Made by a program: the position numbers and the translations under genes. DNA of 64,000 bases from an uncultured Bacteroidales bacterium (lineage in GTDB: Bacteria > Bacteroidota > Bacteroidia > Bacteroidales > Bacteroidaceae), in assembly GCA_902788315.1 (NCBI GenBank), contig CADAJS010000005.1:39748-103747 (forward strand), given 5' to 3'. Positions 7,921-18,177 of the stretch are shown in pieces. Position 1 is the stretch's first letter; every line of letters begins with the position of its first letter. The notes beneath the pieces were generated by a model. That model searched no databases. It was not told the DNA's origin and saw only the letters and a program-made list of their open reading frames with translations.

Positions 7921-9020
7921 TTCTATTCGTATCCCTGTGCCTGATAATGCTTAATGTGGCCTGTGGCCCAGCGAGTGGCGTAGCCGGGAATAACGAGACT
8001 GCAGCCACTCGCTGCGATACCATCCCGCTGCGTTATGCTCATAATCTGACGATGGTGCAGCACTCGGGCTATATCGAAGTGCTCATGCACAATCCCTGGG
8101 ATAGCACGGCCGTACTGCATCGTTACGTCATGGGAGCGGCCGACTCGCTACCAGCACCGAGGGAGGGTGTCACGCGCATCGCGACACCGCTGCAACGGGC
8201 GGCCGTCTTCACGAGCGTACACTGTGCACTGATAGAGGAATTGGACTGCAAGGAGAGTGTAGGCGGGATATGCGAATTGGAATACATTCATCTGCCTTTT
8301 GTCCAGGAAGGTGTGCGGCAGGGGCGCATTGCCGATCTGGGCAACGGCATGCAGCCCGATGTGGAGCGCATCATTCAGCTGGCTCCCGATGCACTGATGC
8401 CCACACCCTTCGAACACAGCGGAGGCTACGGACGCATCGAACGGCTGGGCATCCCCATCATCGAGTGTGCCGACTATATGGAGCGCTCGGCATTGGCACG
8501 CGCCGAGTGGGTGCGCTTCTACGGACGGCTCTTTGGGCGTGCCGCAGAGGCCGACAGCCTGTTTCGTCGCGTAGAGCATGACTATCTGGCACTGGCCTCA
8601 CGCGCCAAGGCCGCACAGACGCATCCACGGATGATCTGCGAGGTGCCCCACAGCGGCTACTGGTTCCTGCCTGCGGGGCAAAGCACGATGGGGCAGCTTT
8701 ATAAGGATGCGGGTGCCGACTATCTCTTTGCCGACCTTCAGGGTGCAGGCAGCATTTCGCTCGGCATCGAACGAGTGCTGGAACGTGCGGTCACGGCAGA
8801 TGTGTGGCTCATCAAGAATCATGGAGCACTCAGCCGGCAGCAGCTCACTACAGACTACCCTGCCCTGCGACGCATCCCGGCACACATCTTCTTCTGCAAC
8901 CTGGCCACGAGCAACTACTATGAGGAGACGCCCTTCCACCCCGAGCTGCTCCTCGAAAACCTCATCGCCCTACTCCACCCCGAGCTGGGGATAAAGGCAA
9001 GGAGAGAGTACTTCCGGTAG
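7896..9020 (+). CDS. btuF: ABC-type cobalamin/Fe-siderophore substrate-binding lipoprotein (BtuF-like)
   Basis: A 374-residue periplasmic-binding protein of the type used for vitamin B12 and ferric siderophores. The start at 7896 is preferred because it gives a clean lipoprotein signal ('LIMLNVAC', Cys23); longer starts run into the receptor gene in another frame. Recognisable features are 'RIATPLQRAAVFTSVHCALI' near residue 90, 'GRIADLGNGMQPDVERIIQL' and 'LAPDALMPTPFE'. It would receive the ligand after TonB-driven import and pass it to a BtuCD-type permease. No permease or ATPase gene follows; the next gene is on the other strand, so BtuCD must be encoded elsewhere. Confidence 0.85.
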   Translation: MEKTRKALILFVSLCLIMLNVACGPASGVAGNNETAATRCDTIPLRYAHNLTMVQHSGYIEVLMHNPWDSTAVLHRYVMGAADSLPAPREGVTRIATPLQRAAVFTSVHCALIEELDCKESVGGICELEYIHLPFVQEGVRQGRIADLGNGMQPDVERIIQLAPDALMPTPFEHSGGYGRIERLGIPIIECADYMERSALARAEWVRFYGRLFGRAAEADSLFRRVEHDYLALASRAKAAQTHPRMICEVPHSGYWFLPAGQSTMGQLYKDAGADYLFADLQGAGSISLGIERVLERAVTADVWLIKNHGALSRQQLTTDYPALRRIPAHIFFCNLATSNYYEETPFHPELLLENLIALLHPELGIKARREYFR

Positions 9021-9038
9021 ATGAAAATAAAAAGAATA

Positions 9039-9070
9039 AGGTTCAGGGTGTTAAGTCTCACCCCGAACCT
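9039..9070 (-). terminator. Intrinsic terminator between convergent genes
   Basis: A 12-bp inverted repeat with one wobble position (AGGTTCAGGGTG 9039-9050, CACCCCGAACCT 9059-9070) and an 8-nt loop. On the minus strand it is followed by TATTCTTTTTATTTTC, so it suits the minus-strand TonB receptor gene; it may also stop the plus-strand operon less strongly. Confidence 0.75.
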
Positions 9071-9097
9071 AATCTATCTACTCAAAATCAAATCTTC

Positions 9098-11503
9098 TTA
9101 GAAGTGCAGACGGACGTCAATGCCCACCTGGAGCGGTTTACCGTGCTGGCTGAAGCCGCGTCCCATGGACTCGAAGTAGAAGGCATTGTAATGCGTCTGC
9201 GTAAGATTGCGCCCCCAGAGCTCCAGTTGTGCCCAGCGTGTGTTGAGCACGGCACGTGCCGAGAGCAAGTTATAGTAGTCCTGCACAGCATTGTTGTTCT
9301 CTGTCCAGTAGATCTTACCGGCCCCGGCATAGGTGGCACCCAGCTGCAGGCTGTGTATGCTCTCTCCCTGGAAGAAGAAGGTGTAGCCGGCATCGGCACT
9401 CACGGTGTGGCGAGGTGTGAAGGGTACAGCATTGCCACTGTAGTCCACGCCGCTGCCATCGTCGTAACGGCGAAACTCAGCATGTGCGTAGCCGTAGTTG
9501 GCCGAGAGCGAGACATGGCGGTTGGGCTCGGCACGCAACGACACTTCGGCTCCGTAGCTGCGGCTCTTGCCTGCGTTGACCATCATTCGGCCCAGTCCGT
9601 TCGTGGAGAAACGGGCAATCTGCTGGTCTCGAGTATCGATGAGGAAGAGAGAGGCATCGGCTTGGAAGCGATAATCGTCGGTGCTCAAATGTGTGCCCAG
9701 CTCATAGTTCCAGTTATACTCAGGCTTATACGTAGTCGTTTCTGACACATTGGGTGTAGCGATGCTGGGCATGTTGTCACGGATGCGTCCCATGACCATC
9801 GCAATATGCGCCTGGGGATCGAAGCCGGGGATGCTTGTACGGGCAAAGAGTTGCTGCAGATAGCTCTCGGTGCCGCTCTCGATGGCCCCCAGCATGCGTG
9901 CCTGCATCTCAGTCTGCAGCAGGTCGCTGAACATCTGCACATTGTAACCACCGCTTCGCGAGCCGCGGCTCACCGAAGCATATACGTTACTGGCCTGGCC
10001 AAAGTCGTATTTCAAGGCAGCCTTGGGCAGCAGGTGAAGATAGTCGTTGCTCACATTCCCGTGCAGCGTCGGAGCGGCATTAACATCGGTGAGATGGATG
10101 CTGTTGCGCGGATTGGCGCTGTTCATGGCAAAGTCGAAATCCACGCTACCTGGTGCGTCGTAATCCATCGTGTTGCGTTCATAGTCCACACGTACTCCGA
10201 GGGAGAGCGAGAGGTTGCGTGCCAGCTCGATGCTCGATTGGTGGAAGAAGGCTGCGTTCAGCGAGGGAGTCTGGAACGTGCCACCCATGGCCAGTTCGCT
10301 GTTCTTGAGCGTCACCGACATGGGGCCCATGCCCTGAGCAGTAAGGTCTGGCATCGAGCGGTTGATGGTCTGCGAGAGCCAGTTCACTCCGTCGCTCATG
10401 AAGCGGACGGGAGCCTCGGTGCGCAGCGCCTGATACGAGAAGTTAGCTCCCAGAATGCCGTTCCATCGATCTGTGATATTGCCTTTCAACGTCAGCTCTT
10501 CCTGAATGGTATTAATGCGCTGCTTCTGGGTCAGCGTATAGATATCATCGGGCAGGAAGTCCTGATCCATAAACATGCGGTCCTGCAGGTTCTGATAGGC
10601 AGTGATGCTATTGAACGTAAAACGATCCATCCGATATTCTGTGTTCACTGCGGCATTGACCATGCTGCGACGGTACGAACCCTCACGATTGTTGGCGATA
10701 CTGCCAATCCACTGGCTGTATTGCTCGGCAGCGGGATTCAGCGCACCCTCATAATAATAGGGATAGGCCCCTTCGTGGGAGTAGTCGAAACGTGCATTGG
10801 CATCGAACGTCAGACGGCGGTTAGCCTGCCAGATACCGCGCAACCGTGCGCCGCCGGCCTGCATGTCGTCCACCTTCTTGTCCAGCAAGCGGTTACGGAA
10901 AAAACCGTCGGAACCTTCGTAATATCCACCACCCGAGAAGGCGAAGTTCTCCACGGGATGATGATAATGTGTGACACCGATTCGGCGATGGTTGTCCTTC
11001 GTGGCATAGCCCAGGTGAATGTCGGTGCCCTCATAGTTCATCGGCGAATGGGAGTACACCTTGACGAGACCGCCCAGGGTGTTCCGGCCATAGATGGTAC
11101 CCTGCGGTCCGCGCAGCACGTCGATACGCTCGATGTCACCCAAGTCAAAGTCGAATCCCGACTTGTCGAGATAGGGAATGTCGTCCACGTACAGTCCCAC
11201 AGCCGGTGTATTGATGCGGCTGCCCACACCGCGGATATACATGGCACTCGTCAGCCGCGAACCGTAGTCGGGCATGTAGAAGTTGGGCACCAGACAGCTC
11301 AGGTTCTTGATAGACATCACCTGGTGCAGACGCAGTGATTGTACGCCCAGCGTGCTAACCGACAACGGCTGACGCCGGTAGGGCGCATTCTCCTTCGTGG
11401 CCACCACCGTGAGCTCTTGCATGCGGATGGTGTCCTGTAACTCCTCGGCGCTGGCAAGGCCTGCTCCGATGCACAGACAGGTGATGATAATTGTTCGTTT
11501 CAT
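9098..11503 (-). CDS. TonB-dependent outer-membrane receptor (substrate unknown)
   Basis: An 801-residue receptor with signal peptide (about 1-19, ending ASA), TonB-box-like 'MQELTVVATKE' near residue 28-38, a plug domain with 'MYIRGVGSR' and 'GLYVDDIPYLDKSGFDFD', 'IERIDVLRGPQGTIYGRNT' (the classic plug-end motif), and a barrel ending 'LQVGIDVRLHF'. The plug and barrel look like the siderophore/cofactor receptor class, not the SusC class. It stands alone: no binding protein or SusD neighbour is on the same strand, so the substrate cannot be inferred. It is expressed from its own promoter (11539-11570) and ends at the terminator 9039-9070. Confidence 0.85.
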   Translation of the reverse strand: MKRTIIITCLCIGAGLASAEELQDTIRMQELTVVATKENAPYRRQPLSVSTLGVQSLRLHQVMSIKNLSCLVPNFYMPDYGSRLTSAMYIRGVGSRINTPAVGLYVDDIPYLDKSGFDFDLGDIERIDVLRGPQGTIYGRNTLGGLVKVYSHSPMNYEGTDIHLGYATKDNHRRIGVTHYHHPVENFAFSGGGYYEGSDGFFRNRLLDKKVDDMQAGGARLRGIWQANRRLTFDANARFDYSHEGAYPYYYEGALNPAAEQYSQWIGSIANNREGSYRRSMVNAAVNTEYRMDRFTFNSITAYQNLQDRMFMDQDFLPDDIYTLTQKQRINTIQEELTLKGNITDRWNGILGANFSYQALRTEAPVRFMSDGVNWLSQTINRSMPDLTAQGMGPMSVTLKNSELAMGGTFQTPSLNAAFFHQSSIELARNLSLSLGVRVDYERNTMDYDAPGSVDFDFAMNSANPRNSIHLTDVNAAPTLHGNVSNDYLHLLPKAALKYDFGQASNVYASVSRGSRSGGYNVQMFSDLLQTEMQARMLGAIESGTESYLQQLFARTSIPGFDPQAHIAMVMGRIRDNMPSIATPNVSETTTYKPEYNWNYELGTHLSTDDYRFQADASLFLIDTRDQQIARFSTNGLGRMMVNAGKSRSYGAEVSLRAEPNRHVSLSANYGYAHAEFRRYDDGSGVDYSGNAVPFTPRHTVSADAGYTFFFQGESIHSLQLGATYAGAGKIYWTENNNAVQDYYNLLSARAVLNTRWAQLELWGRNLTQTHYNAFYFESMGRGFSQHGKPLQVGIDVRLHF

Positions 11504-11538
11504 CGCTCAATAATTTAGATTATTCTTCATTTCGGGTG

Positions 11539-11570
11539 CAAAGTTACATCGAAACTGCGTACCCCGCAAT
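11539..11570 (-). promoter_or_regulatory. Promoter of the minus-strand TonB receptor
   Basis: On the minus strand: ATTG (11567-11570), 20 nt, TAACTTTG (11539-11546). A small inverted repeat CCTCA-TTTG-TGAGG (11571-11584) abuts the -33 element and could be an operator. Confidence 0.7.
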
Positions 11571-11606
11571 CCTCATTTGTGAGGATATAGTACATTCTCC
11601 GATCAA

Positions 11607-11650
11607 GGCGGCACGCCTCACAGCCCGACGCGGCACGCCTCATAGCTCGC
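11607..11650 (+). repeat. Two 22-bp tandem units with core GCGGCACGCCTC
   Basis: Units 11607-11628 and 11629-11650 share the core GCGGCACGCCTCA at a 22-bp period. The same core and period occur inverted at 35734-35777. It lies in the gap upstream of the TonB receptor promoter. The rest of the 11504-11786 gap shows only that promoter and the CG/TA-rich tract 11732-11760. Confidence 0.75.
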
Positions 11651-11731
11651 ACGATTATGAAACGCGTGAGAATCCTTGCTTCCACACCTTCATTAGCATG
11701 GTGTGACAACAGATGATCCGACGCCCATCTC

Positions 11732-11760
11732 CGCGCGCGCGTATATAATATAATAGGTAG
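11732..11760 (+). repeat. CGCG/TATATA tract shared with 44882-44906
   Basis: A CGCGCGCG run followed by TATATAATATAATAGGTAG. The inverted counterpart at 44882-44906 reads CTACCTA...TATATATACGCGCG. Both lie in intergenic DNA. Function unknown. Confidence 0.55.
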
Positions 11761-11786
11761 ATGAAAGGATCTATAAGGCGAAACCT

Positions 11787-12266
11787 CTACTTCATACAAT
11801 CGGCCACAAAATAGATCGGGAGGAGCGACTTGACGTTCTGGAGCACATGCACTCCCTTAGTACCATAAAGCAGCACGCGTATGTCCTGACCCAGACGGTC
11901 TTCCGTTTCGAGCATCACCTGGCGGCACGCACCACATGGCGTGATGGGGTCTTCGAGAAAATGCCCGCCCGTCTGTGCCGCAATGGCCAGCGCCAGCACC
12001 TTCTGGTCGGGATGCTGCGCCAGGGCGGCATAGAGCGTGGTACGCTCGGCACACATGCCCGAGGGGAAAGCTGCGGCTTCCTGATTACTGCCCACGAAGA
12101 TAGTACCGTCGGAGAGGCGGGCTGCGGCGCCCACGTGGAAATGGGAATAAGGTGCATAGCTGCTCTCCGTGACCCGACAGGCAGCCTCCACAAGCTCGCG
12201 ATCCTCCACGGGAAGTTCTTCCATCTCGTACACCGCAATGCGGCTCGTCACCTCGTATTGTCTCAT
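11787..12266 (-). CDS. cdd: Cytidine deaminase
   Basis: A 159-residue protein of the homotetrameric cytidine deaminase family, which deaminates cytidine and deoxycytidine to (deoxy)uridine in pyrimidine salvage. The start at 12266 (MRQYEVTSR) fits family length better than the upstream ATG at 12308, which lies before the likely promoter start. Key motifs are present: 'PYSHFHVGAA', 'MCAERTTLYAA' (zinc Cys and catalytic Glu) and 'TPCGACRQVM' (two zinc Cys). The promoter region holds TACATTTG (12298-12305, minus), with a weak -33. It is divergent from the glucosaminidase gene. Confidence 0.93.
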   Translation of the reverse strand: MRQYEVTSRIAVYEMEELPVEDRELVEAACRVTESSYAPYSHFHVGAAARLSDGTIFVGSNQEAAAFPSGMCAERTTLYAALAQHPDQKVLALAIAAQTGGHFLEDPITPCGACRQVMLETEDRLGQDIRVLLYGTKGVHVLQNVKSLLPIYFVADCMK

Positions 12267-12297
12267 GTGTAGAACGATTAAGTGGTTAATTCCACGA

Positions 12298-12305
12298 CAA
12301 ATGTA
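12298..12305 (-). promoter_or_regulatory. -7 element for cdd
   Basis: TACATTTG on the minus strand, about 30 nt before the cdd ATG at 12266. It fits TAnnTTTG, but I see no good -33 TTG at the usual distance. Confidence 0.45.
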
Positions 12306-12337
12306 CATAAAGTTTTCCTAATTCCATAAATTATCAC

Positions 12338-12345
12338 TAACTTTG
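12338..12345 (+). promoter_or_regulatory. -7 element for the glucosaminidase gene
   Basis: TAACTTTG placed 19 nt before ATG 12364; the predicted transcript leader is only about a dozen bases. The -33 element is weak. This placement rules out the in-frame start codon at 12343. Confidence 0.6.
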
Positions 12346-12363
12346 TGCGCCAAAATTCCACAC

Positions 12364-13281
12364 ATGACACGACTTAGAACCATTCTCACCGCTTTTCTGC
12401 TCTGCATGTCAGCCCTTTTGCTGCACGCGCAGAGAACAAACCAGGCTTACTGGACCTACATCGACACCTACAAGAATCTGGCCATCGAGCAGATGCAGAA
12501 GTATCGAATCCCGGCCAGCATCACCCTGGCCCAGGGTCTGCTGGAAAGCGCTGCCGGCCGTAGCACACTGGCCACCGAGGCTAACAACCACTTTGGAATC
12601 AAATGTGGAGGCTCGTGGACGGGTCCATACGTCCTGCGCAACGATGACGCTCCGAACGAGCGGTTCCGCAAGTACAAATCGGCCCGCGAATCATTCGAAG
12701 ACCACTCTAAGTTCTTGCAGGGACGCCGCTACCAGGGTCTCTTCCAGCTGAAGATAACGGATTACAAGGGCTGGGCCCGCGGACTGAAAGCGGCCGGATA
12801 TGCCACAAACCCGGTGTATGCAGAGAGCCTTATACGCATCATCGAGATGTACAACCTGATGCAGTTTGACGATGCCAAGATACGCAGAGAGACATCAACC
12901 GCACTGAACCTGCCGAAGAGCAGCTTCTTCGACAAACATACCGTGCTTCGCAACAACAAGAACTACTTCATCATCGTGGAGATTGGCGACAACATGGCCA
13001 CCATCAGTCGCGAGACGGGAGTAAGCCTGCGCAAGCTATACAAGTACAATGACCTGACACGCGACTACGTCCCCACACAGGGCGACATCATCTATCTGCA
13101 GAAGAAGCAAAAGCATGCCAGTCGCGAATATCGCCACTACCCCATCCATATCGTCGAGCACAACCAGAGCATGTTTGACATTGCACAGCTCTACGGCATC
13201 CGACTCAAATATCTATACAAGCTTAACAAGATAGACGCAGACTATGTACCGCAGGTGGGCGACATACTCAGGATACGATAA
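12364..13281 (+). CDS. Secreted peptidoglycan glucosaminidase with two LysM domains
   Basis: A 305-residue exported cell-wall hydrolase. The start at 12364 gives a signal peptide ending LLLHAQ (about residue 20). Residues about 25-165 are a mannosyl-glycoprotein endo-beta-N-acetylglucosaminidase (GH73-type) domain with 'ASITLAQGLLESAAGRSTLA' (catalytic Glu) and 'NNHFGIKCGGSW'. Two LysM peptidoglycan-binding modules follow, near 200-250 ('FIIVEIGDNMATISRETGVS') and 260-305 ('YPIHIVEHNQSMFDIAQLYG'). It probably cuts glycan strands during growth or division. Expressed from a promoter just upstream; the next gene starts 56 nt later. Confidence 0.9.
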   Translation: MTRLRTILTAFLLCMSALLLHAQRTNQAYWTYIDTYKNLAIEQMQKYRIPASITLAQGLLESAAGRSTLATEANNHFGIKCGGSWTGPYVLRNDDAPNERFRKYKSARESFEDHSKFLQGRRYQGLFQLKITDYKGWARGLKAAGYATNPVYAESLIRIIEMYNLMQFDDAKIRRETSTALNLPKSSFFDKHTVLRNNKNYFIIVEIGDNMATISRETGVSLRKLYKYNDLTRDYVPTQGDIIYLQKKQKHASREYRHYPIHIVEHNQSMFDIAQLYGIRLKYLYKLNKIDADYVPQVGDILRIR

Positions 13282-13328
13282 AGACGAGGATACAGAATAA
13301 AGACAGGAAGAAAAAAAGTTTAAGGTAA

Positions 13329-14957
<1,629 letters not shown>

Positions 14958-14998
14958 TTGGCATACTTTTTGTTGCCCTATGACAAAACAAAGAAAAC

Positions 14999-15589
14999 AT
15001 GACAGAAAAGATGAACGAGACAAACGAGGAAGAGCTGCTGAAGGAAGAAGAACAGCAGACTCAAGACACGGAAAAGGCTCCTGAGACAGAAGCCCAAGCC
15101 GAAGACAAGGAGGAAACGCCCAAGGAATCGACCGTAGAGGAACAGCTCGAGAAGGCACGTGAGGAGATTTCCGAACTGAATGACAGCCTACTGCGCAAGA
15201 TGGCAGAGTTCGACAACTATCGGAAGCGTACGCTCAAGGAGAAGACAGAACTCATCCTAAACGGCGGCGAAAAGACTATCACTGCCATCCTGCCTGTGCT
15301 GGACGACATGGAACGCGCCATGAAGAATATGCAGACGGCCACGGACGTGGCTGCCGTACTCGAAGGCGTGGAGCTGATATATAAGAAGTTTATCAGCATC
15401 CTCGAACATCAAGGCGTCAAGGCTATCGATACGAAGGATGCCGACTTCAACGTTGATCTGCACGAAGCCATTGCACAGCTGCCAGCTCCCAACAGCGAGA
15501 TGAAGGGCAAGATAATAGACTGCACGCTCACGGGATATACCATGAACGAAAAGGTAATACGTCACGCGCAGGTGGTCGTAGGAGTTTAA
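14999..15589 (+). CDS. grpE: Nucleotide exchange factor GrpE
   Basis: A 196-residue GrpE, the dimeric factor that releases ADP from DnaK. It has the usual acidic, disordered N-terminus (about 1-45, rich in Glu), a long coiled coil ('[29 protein letters not shown]' region, about 48-80), and the C-terminal beta-wing with '[11 protein letters not shown]' and '[18 protein letters not shown]'. ATG 15011 is a possible alternative start. It is followed 13 nt later by dnaJ; dnaK is not in the window. Confidence 0.95.
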   Translation: MTEKMNETNEEELLKEEEQQTQDTEKAPETEAQAEDKEETPKESTVEEQLEKAREEISELNDSLLRKMAEFDNYRKRTLKEKTELILNGGEKTITAILPVLDDMERAMKNMQTATDVAAVLEGVELIYKKFISILEHQGVKAIDTKDADFNVDLHEAIAQLPAPNSEMKGKIIDCTLTGYTMNEKVIRHAQVVVGV

Positions 15590-15602
15590 GGAGGATATCG
15601 AA

Positions 15603-16763
15603 ATGGAGAAGAGGGATTACTATGAAGTGCTGGGAGTGAGCAAAACTGCCAGCGACGCTGAAATAAAGAACGCATACAAGAAGATGGCCATCAAGTATCA
15701 TCCGGACCGCAATCCGGGTGACAAAGAGGCCGAGGAGAAGTTCAAGGAGGCGGCAGAAGCATACGACGTGCTACGCGACCCCGAAAAGCGTCAACGCTAC
15801 GACCAGTTTGGTCATGCCGGACTTAACGGTGCCGGAGGATTCGGCGGAGGCGGAGCCAGCATGAACATGGAGGACATCTTCAGCATGTTCGGCGACATCT
15901 TTGGCGGACATGGATTCGGAAGTGCCTTCGGATTTGGCGGAGGCGGAGGAGGCCGACAGCAGAAGTTCCAGGGTGCCGACCTGCGACTTCGTGTTCGGGT
16001 AACACTTAACGAAGTACTTACGGGCACCACCAAGAAATTCAAGGTCAAGAAGAAGGTACCCTGCCCGCACTGCAACGGCAGCGGAAGCGAAGACGGCAAG
16101 GTGGACACCTGCACACAGTGCAAGGGCACGGGATATGTGGTGCGCTCGGTGAGCACCATGCTTGGACGGATGCAGACGCAATCGACCTGTCCTTCATGCG
16201 GCGGAGTGGGTCATGTAATCAAGAACAAGTGCCACGAATGCGGCGGAGAAGGTGTCGTGAACGGCGAGGAGGTAATCGAGGTAAAGATACCCGCAGGCGT
16301 GATGGACGGCATGGTGCTGAACCTCGAAGGAAAGGGACATGCCGGAAAACAAAACGGAATTCCAGGCGACATTCAGGTATTCATCGAAGTGGAACCACAC
16401 CCCGAGCTGACTCGTGACAACAATAATCTGATATACAACCTGCTGCTTGACGTGCCTACAGCCGTGCTGGGCGGTACGGCCGAAGTGCCTACGCTGGAAG
16501 GCAAAGCGCGTATCAAGATAGAACCTGGCACACAGCCAGGCAAGGTAATGCGCCTGCGGGGCAAGGGACTACCCAGTGTGCAAGGCTACGGATATGGCTA
16601 TGGCAACGGCGACCTCATCGTGAACATCGGTGTGTATATCCCCGAGAACGTCAACAAAGACGAAAAGGAAGCATTCGAGAAAATGCGTACGAGCAATAAC
16701 ATGCAGCCCGGGAAGAAAGAGAAAGAGAACTTCTTCAATCGTTTCAAGAAGATATTTGACTAA
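15603..16763 (+). CDS. dnaJ: Molecular chaperone DnaJ
   Basis: A 386-residue class A J-protein. The J domain is at residues 1-70 with the HPD motif at 33-35, then a Gly/Phe-rich linker (about 75-120), four zinc-finger repeats ([32 protein letters not shown]) between about 155 and 220, and the two C-terminal substrate-binding domains. It stimulates DnaK ATP hydrolysis and delivers unfolded clients. A strong Shine-Dalgarno AAGGAGG lies at 15588-15594, 8 nt before the ATG, which is unusual in Bacteroidetes and settles the start. Confidence 0.97.
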   Translation: MEKRDYYEVLGVSKTASDAEIKNAYKKMAIKYHPDRNPGDKEAEEKFKEAAEAYDVLRDPEKRQRYDQFGHAGLNGAGGFGGGGASMNMEDIFSMFGDIFGGHGFGSAFGFGGGGGGRQQKFQGADLRLRVRVTLNEVLTGTTKKFKVKKKVPCPHCNGSGSEDGKVDTCTQCKGTGYVVRSVSTMLGRMQTQSTCPSCGGVGHVIKNKCHECGGEGVVNGEEVIEVKIPAGVMDGMVLNLEGKGHAGKQNGIPGDIQVFIEVEPHPELTRDNNNLIYNLLLDVPTAVLGGTAEVPTLEGKARIKIEPGTQPGKVMRLRGKGLPSVQGYGYGYGNGDLIVNIGVYIPENVNKDEKEAFEKMRTSNNMQPGKKEKENFFNRFKKIFD

Positions 16764-16783
16764 TCAGTCCAAAAAACATTCGT

Positions 16784-18082
16784 ATGAATTACACGGAAGC
16801 TATCAAATACCTGTACAACGCCGCCCCGCTATTCCAAAATATCGGGGCGGGCGCATATAAAGAGGGGCTGTCGAACACGCACTACATCGACCAGTACTAC
16901 GGACATCCACATGCCTCGTACAAAACCATTCATGTCGCGGGCACAAACGGCAAGGGGTCCGTCAGCCATACGCTGGCAGCCATTCTGCAAGCCTCGGGAT
17001 ACAAGGTAGGGCTCTATACGAGTCCACATCTCATAGACTTCCGCGAACGGATTCGCGTCAACGGGGAGATGATTCCCGAGGAACGCGTTATCCGCTTTGT
17101 TGAAAAAGATTGCCCGATATTCGAGAGACTGTCCCCCTCCTTCTTCGAATTGGTCACAGGACTGGCCTTTAAATACTTTCAGGAGCAGCAAGTGGATGTT
17201 GCTGTAATCGAAGTAGGCCTTGGTGGACGACTTGACTGCACGAACATCATCACTCCCGTACTCTCCGTTATCACCAACATCAGTTTCGACCACACCCAAT
17301 TCCTCGGTTCAACTCTACCTGAGATTGCCGCTGAGAAAGCCGGCATTATCAAGGACGGCATTCCTACCATAGTAGGAGAGACGAACGGGCATAGTGACGT
17401 GCGCAATGTATTTGTACATAAAGCACTGGAATGCAACTCGTCAATAACATTTGCTGATGAGGAAGATGAAGTCATCACTGCACGTCACGAAAGAGGGCGA
17501 TGGACGTATCTGACACGCCACTATGGCGAGTTCACAGGTCAGATGGAAGGCAAATATCAGCTTCGCAACACGGCAACGATCCTTGCAGCGCTCGACGTAC
17601 TAAAAGAAGTATTCCGCAAAATAAACATTAGTCACATTCGGGAAGGCTTTGCGTCATGTCAGGAACTAACTCACCTCTGCGGACGATGGCAGACACTGAG
17701 ACGCGATCCCCTCGTCATCTGCGACGCCGGACATAATGTAGCAGGCATCGAACAGGTGGTGGAGCAACTGGCCGAGACACCTCACGCCAACCTATATATA
17801 ATAATAGGTATGGTGAGCGACAAAGATGTGGAAAGCGTATTACGCCTTCTGCCACGTGACGCAAAATACATTTTCACACAGGCCTCGGTGAAACGTGCCT
17901 TGCCGGCCGAGACGCTGCGCATCCAAGCAGAGAATTTCGGATTGGATGGAACTGCCTGCCCCGATGTGCTCGCAGCATATAAAAAAGCACTCGAGATAGC
18001 ACAAAGCAACGATTTAATCTTCATTGGAGGCAGCTGTTATGTCGTCGCTGACCTGCTCAAAGGACTATTTAATAAAATTTAG
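16784..18082 (+). CDS. folC: Bifunctional dihydrofolate/folylpolyglutamate synthase
   Basis: A 432-residue Mur-ligase-family enzyme that adds glutamate to dihydropteroate and extends polyglutamate tails on folates. Visible are the P-loop 'HVAGTNGKGSVSH' (about 46-58), 'GLYTSPHLIDFRERI' (Omega-loop region), 'VEVGLGGRLDCTNI'-type metal/ATP motif (here 'VIEVGLGGRLDCTN'), 'ITNISFDHTQFLG', and C-terminal 'VICDAGHNVAGIEQ'. It follows dnaJ by 20 nt and is probably transcribed with it. The gene ends just before the galM promoter. Confidence 0.95.
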   Translation: MNYTEAIKYLYNAAPLFQNIGAGAYKEGLSNTHYIDQYYGHPHASYKTIHVAGTNGKGSVSHTLAAILQASGYKVGLYTSPHLIDFRERIRVNGEMIPEERVIRFVEKDCPIFERLSPSFFELVTGLAFKYFQEQQVDVAVIEVGLGGRLDCTNIITPVLSVITNISFDHTQFLGSTLPEIAAEKAGIIKDGIPTIVGETNGHSDVRNVFVHKALECNSSITFADEEDEVITARHERGRWTYLTRHYGEFTGQMEGKYQLRNTATILAALDVLKEVFRKINISHIREGFASCQELTHLCGRWQTLRRDPLVICDAGHNVAGIEQVVEQLAETPHANLYIIIGMVSDKDVESVLRLLPRDAKYIFTQASVKRALPAETLRIQAENFGLDGTACPDVLAAYKKALEIAQSNDLIFIGGSCYVVADLLKGLFNKI

Positions 18083-18114
18083 TGCCTCAAAAAACATCTT
18101 TTTTCGCCGAATCG

Positions 18115-18145
18115 TTTGTCCTTTGCTAAAAATTTGTTAGATTTG
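18115..18145 (+). promoter_or_regulatory. Promoter of the galactose operon
   Basis: TTTG (18115-18118), 19 nt, TAGATTTG (18138-18145). The start would be near 18152, giving a leader of about 25 nt before galM. Confidence 0.75.
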
Positions 18146-18177
18146 CAGAAGAAACCTGTACATTTTATAACAAAGAC

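Noticed and set aside
9806..11338. Plus-strand open frame of about 510 codons opposite the TonB receptor
   Set aside because: It is the antisense shadow of a well-supported receptor gene; its product shows no domain, and the frame follows from the receptor's codon use.
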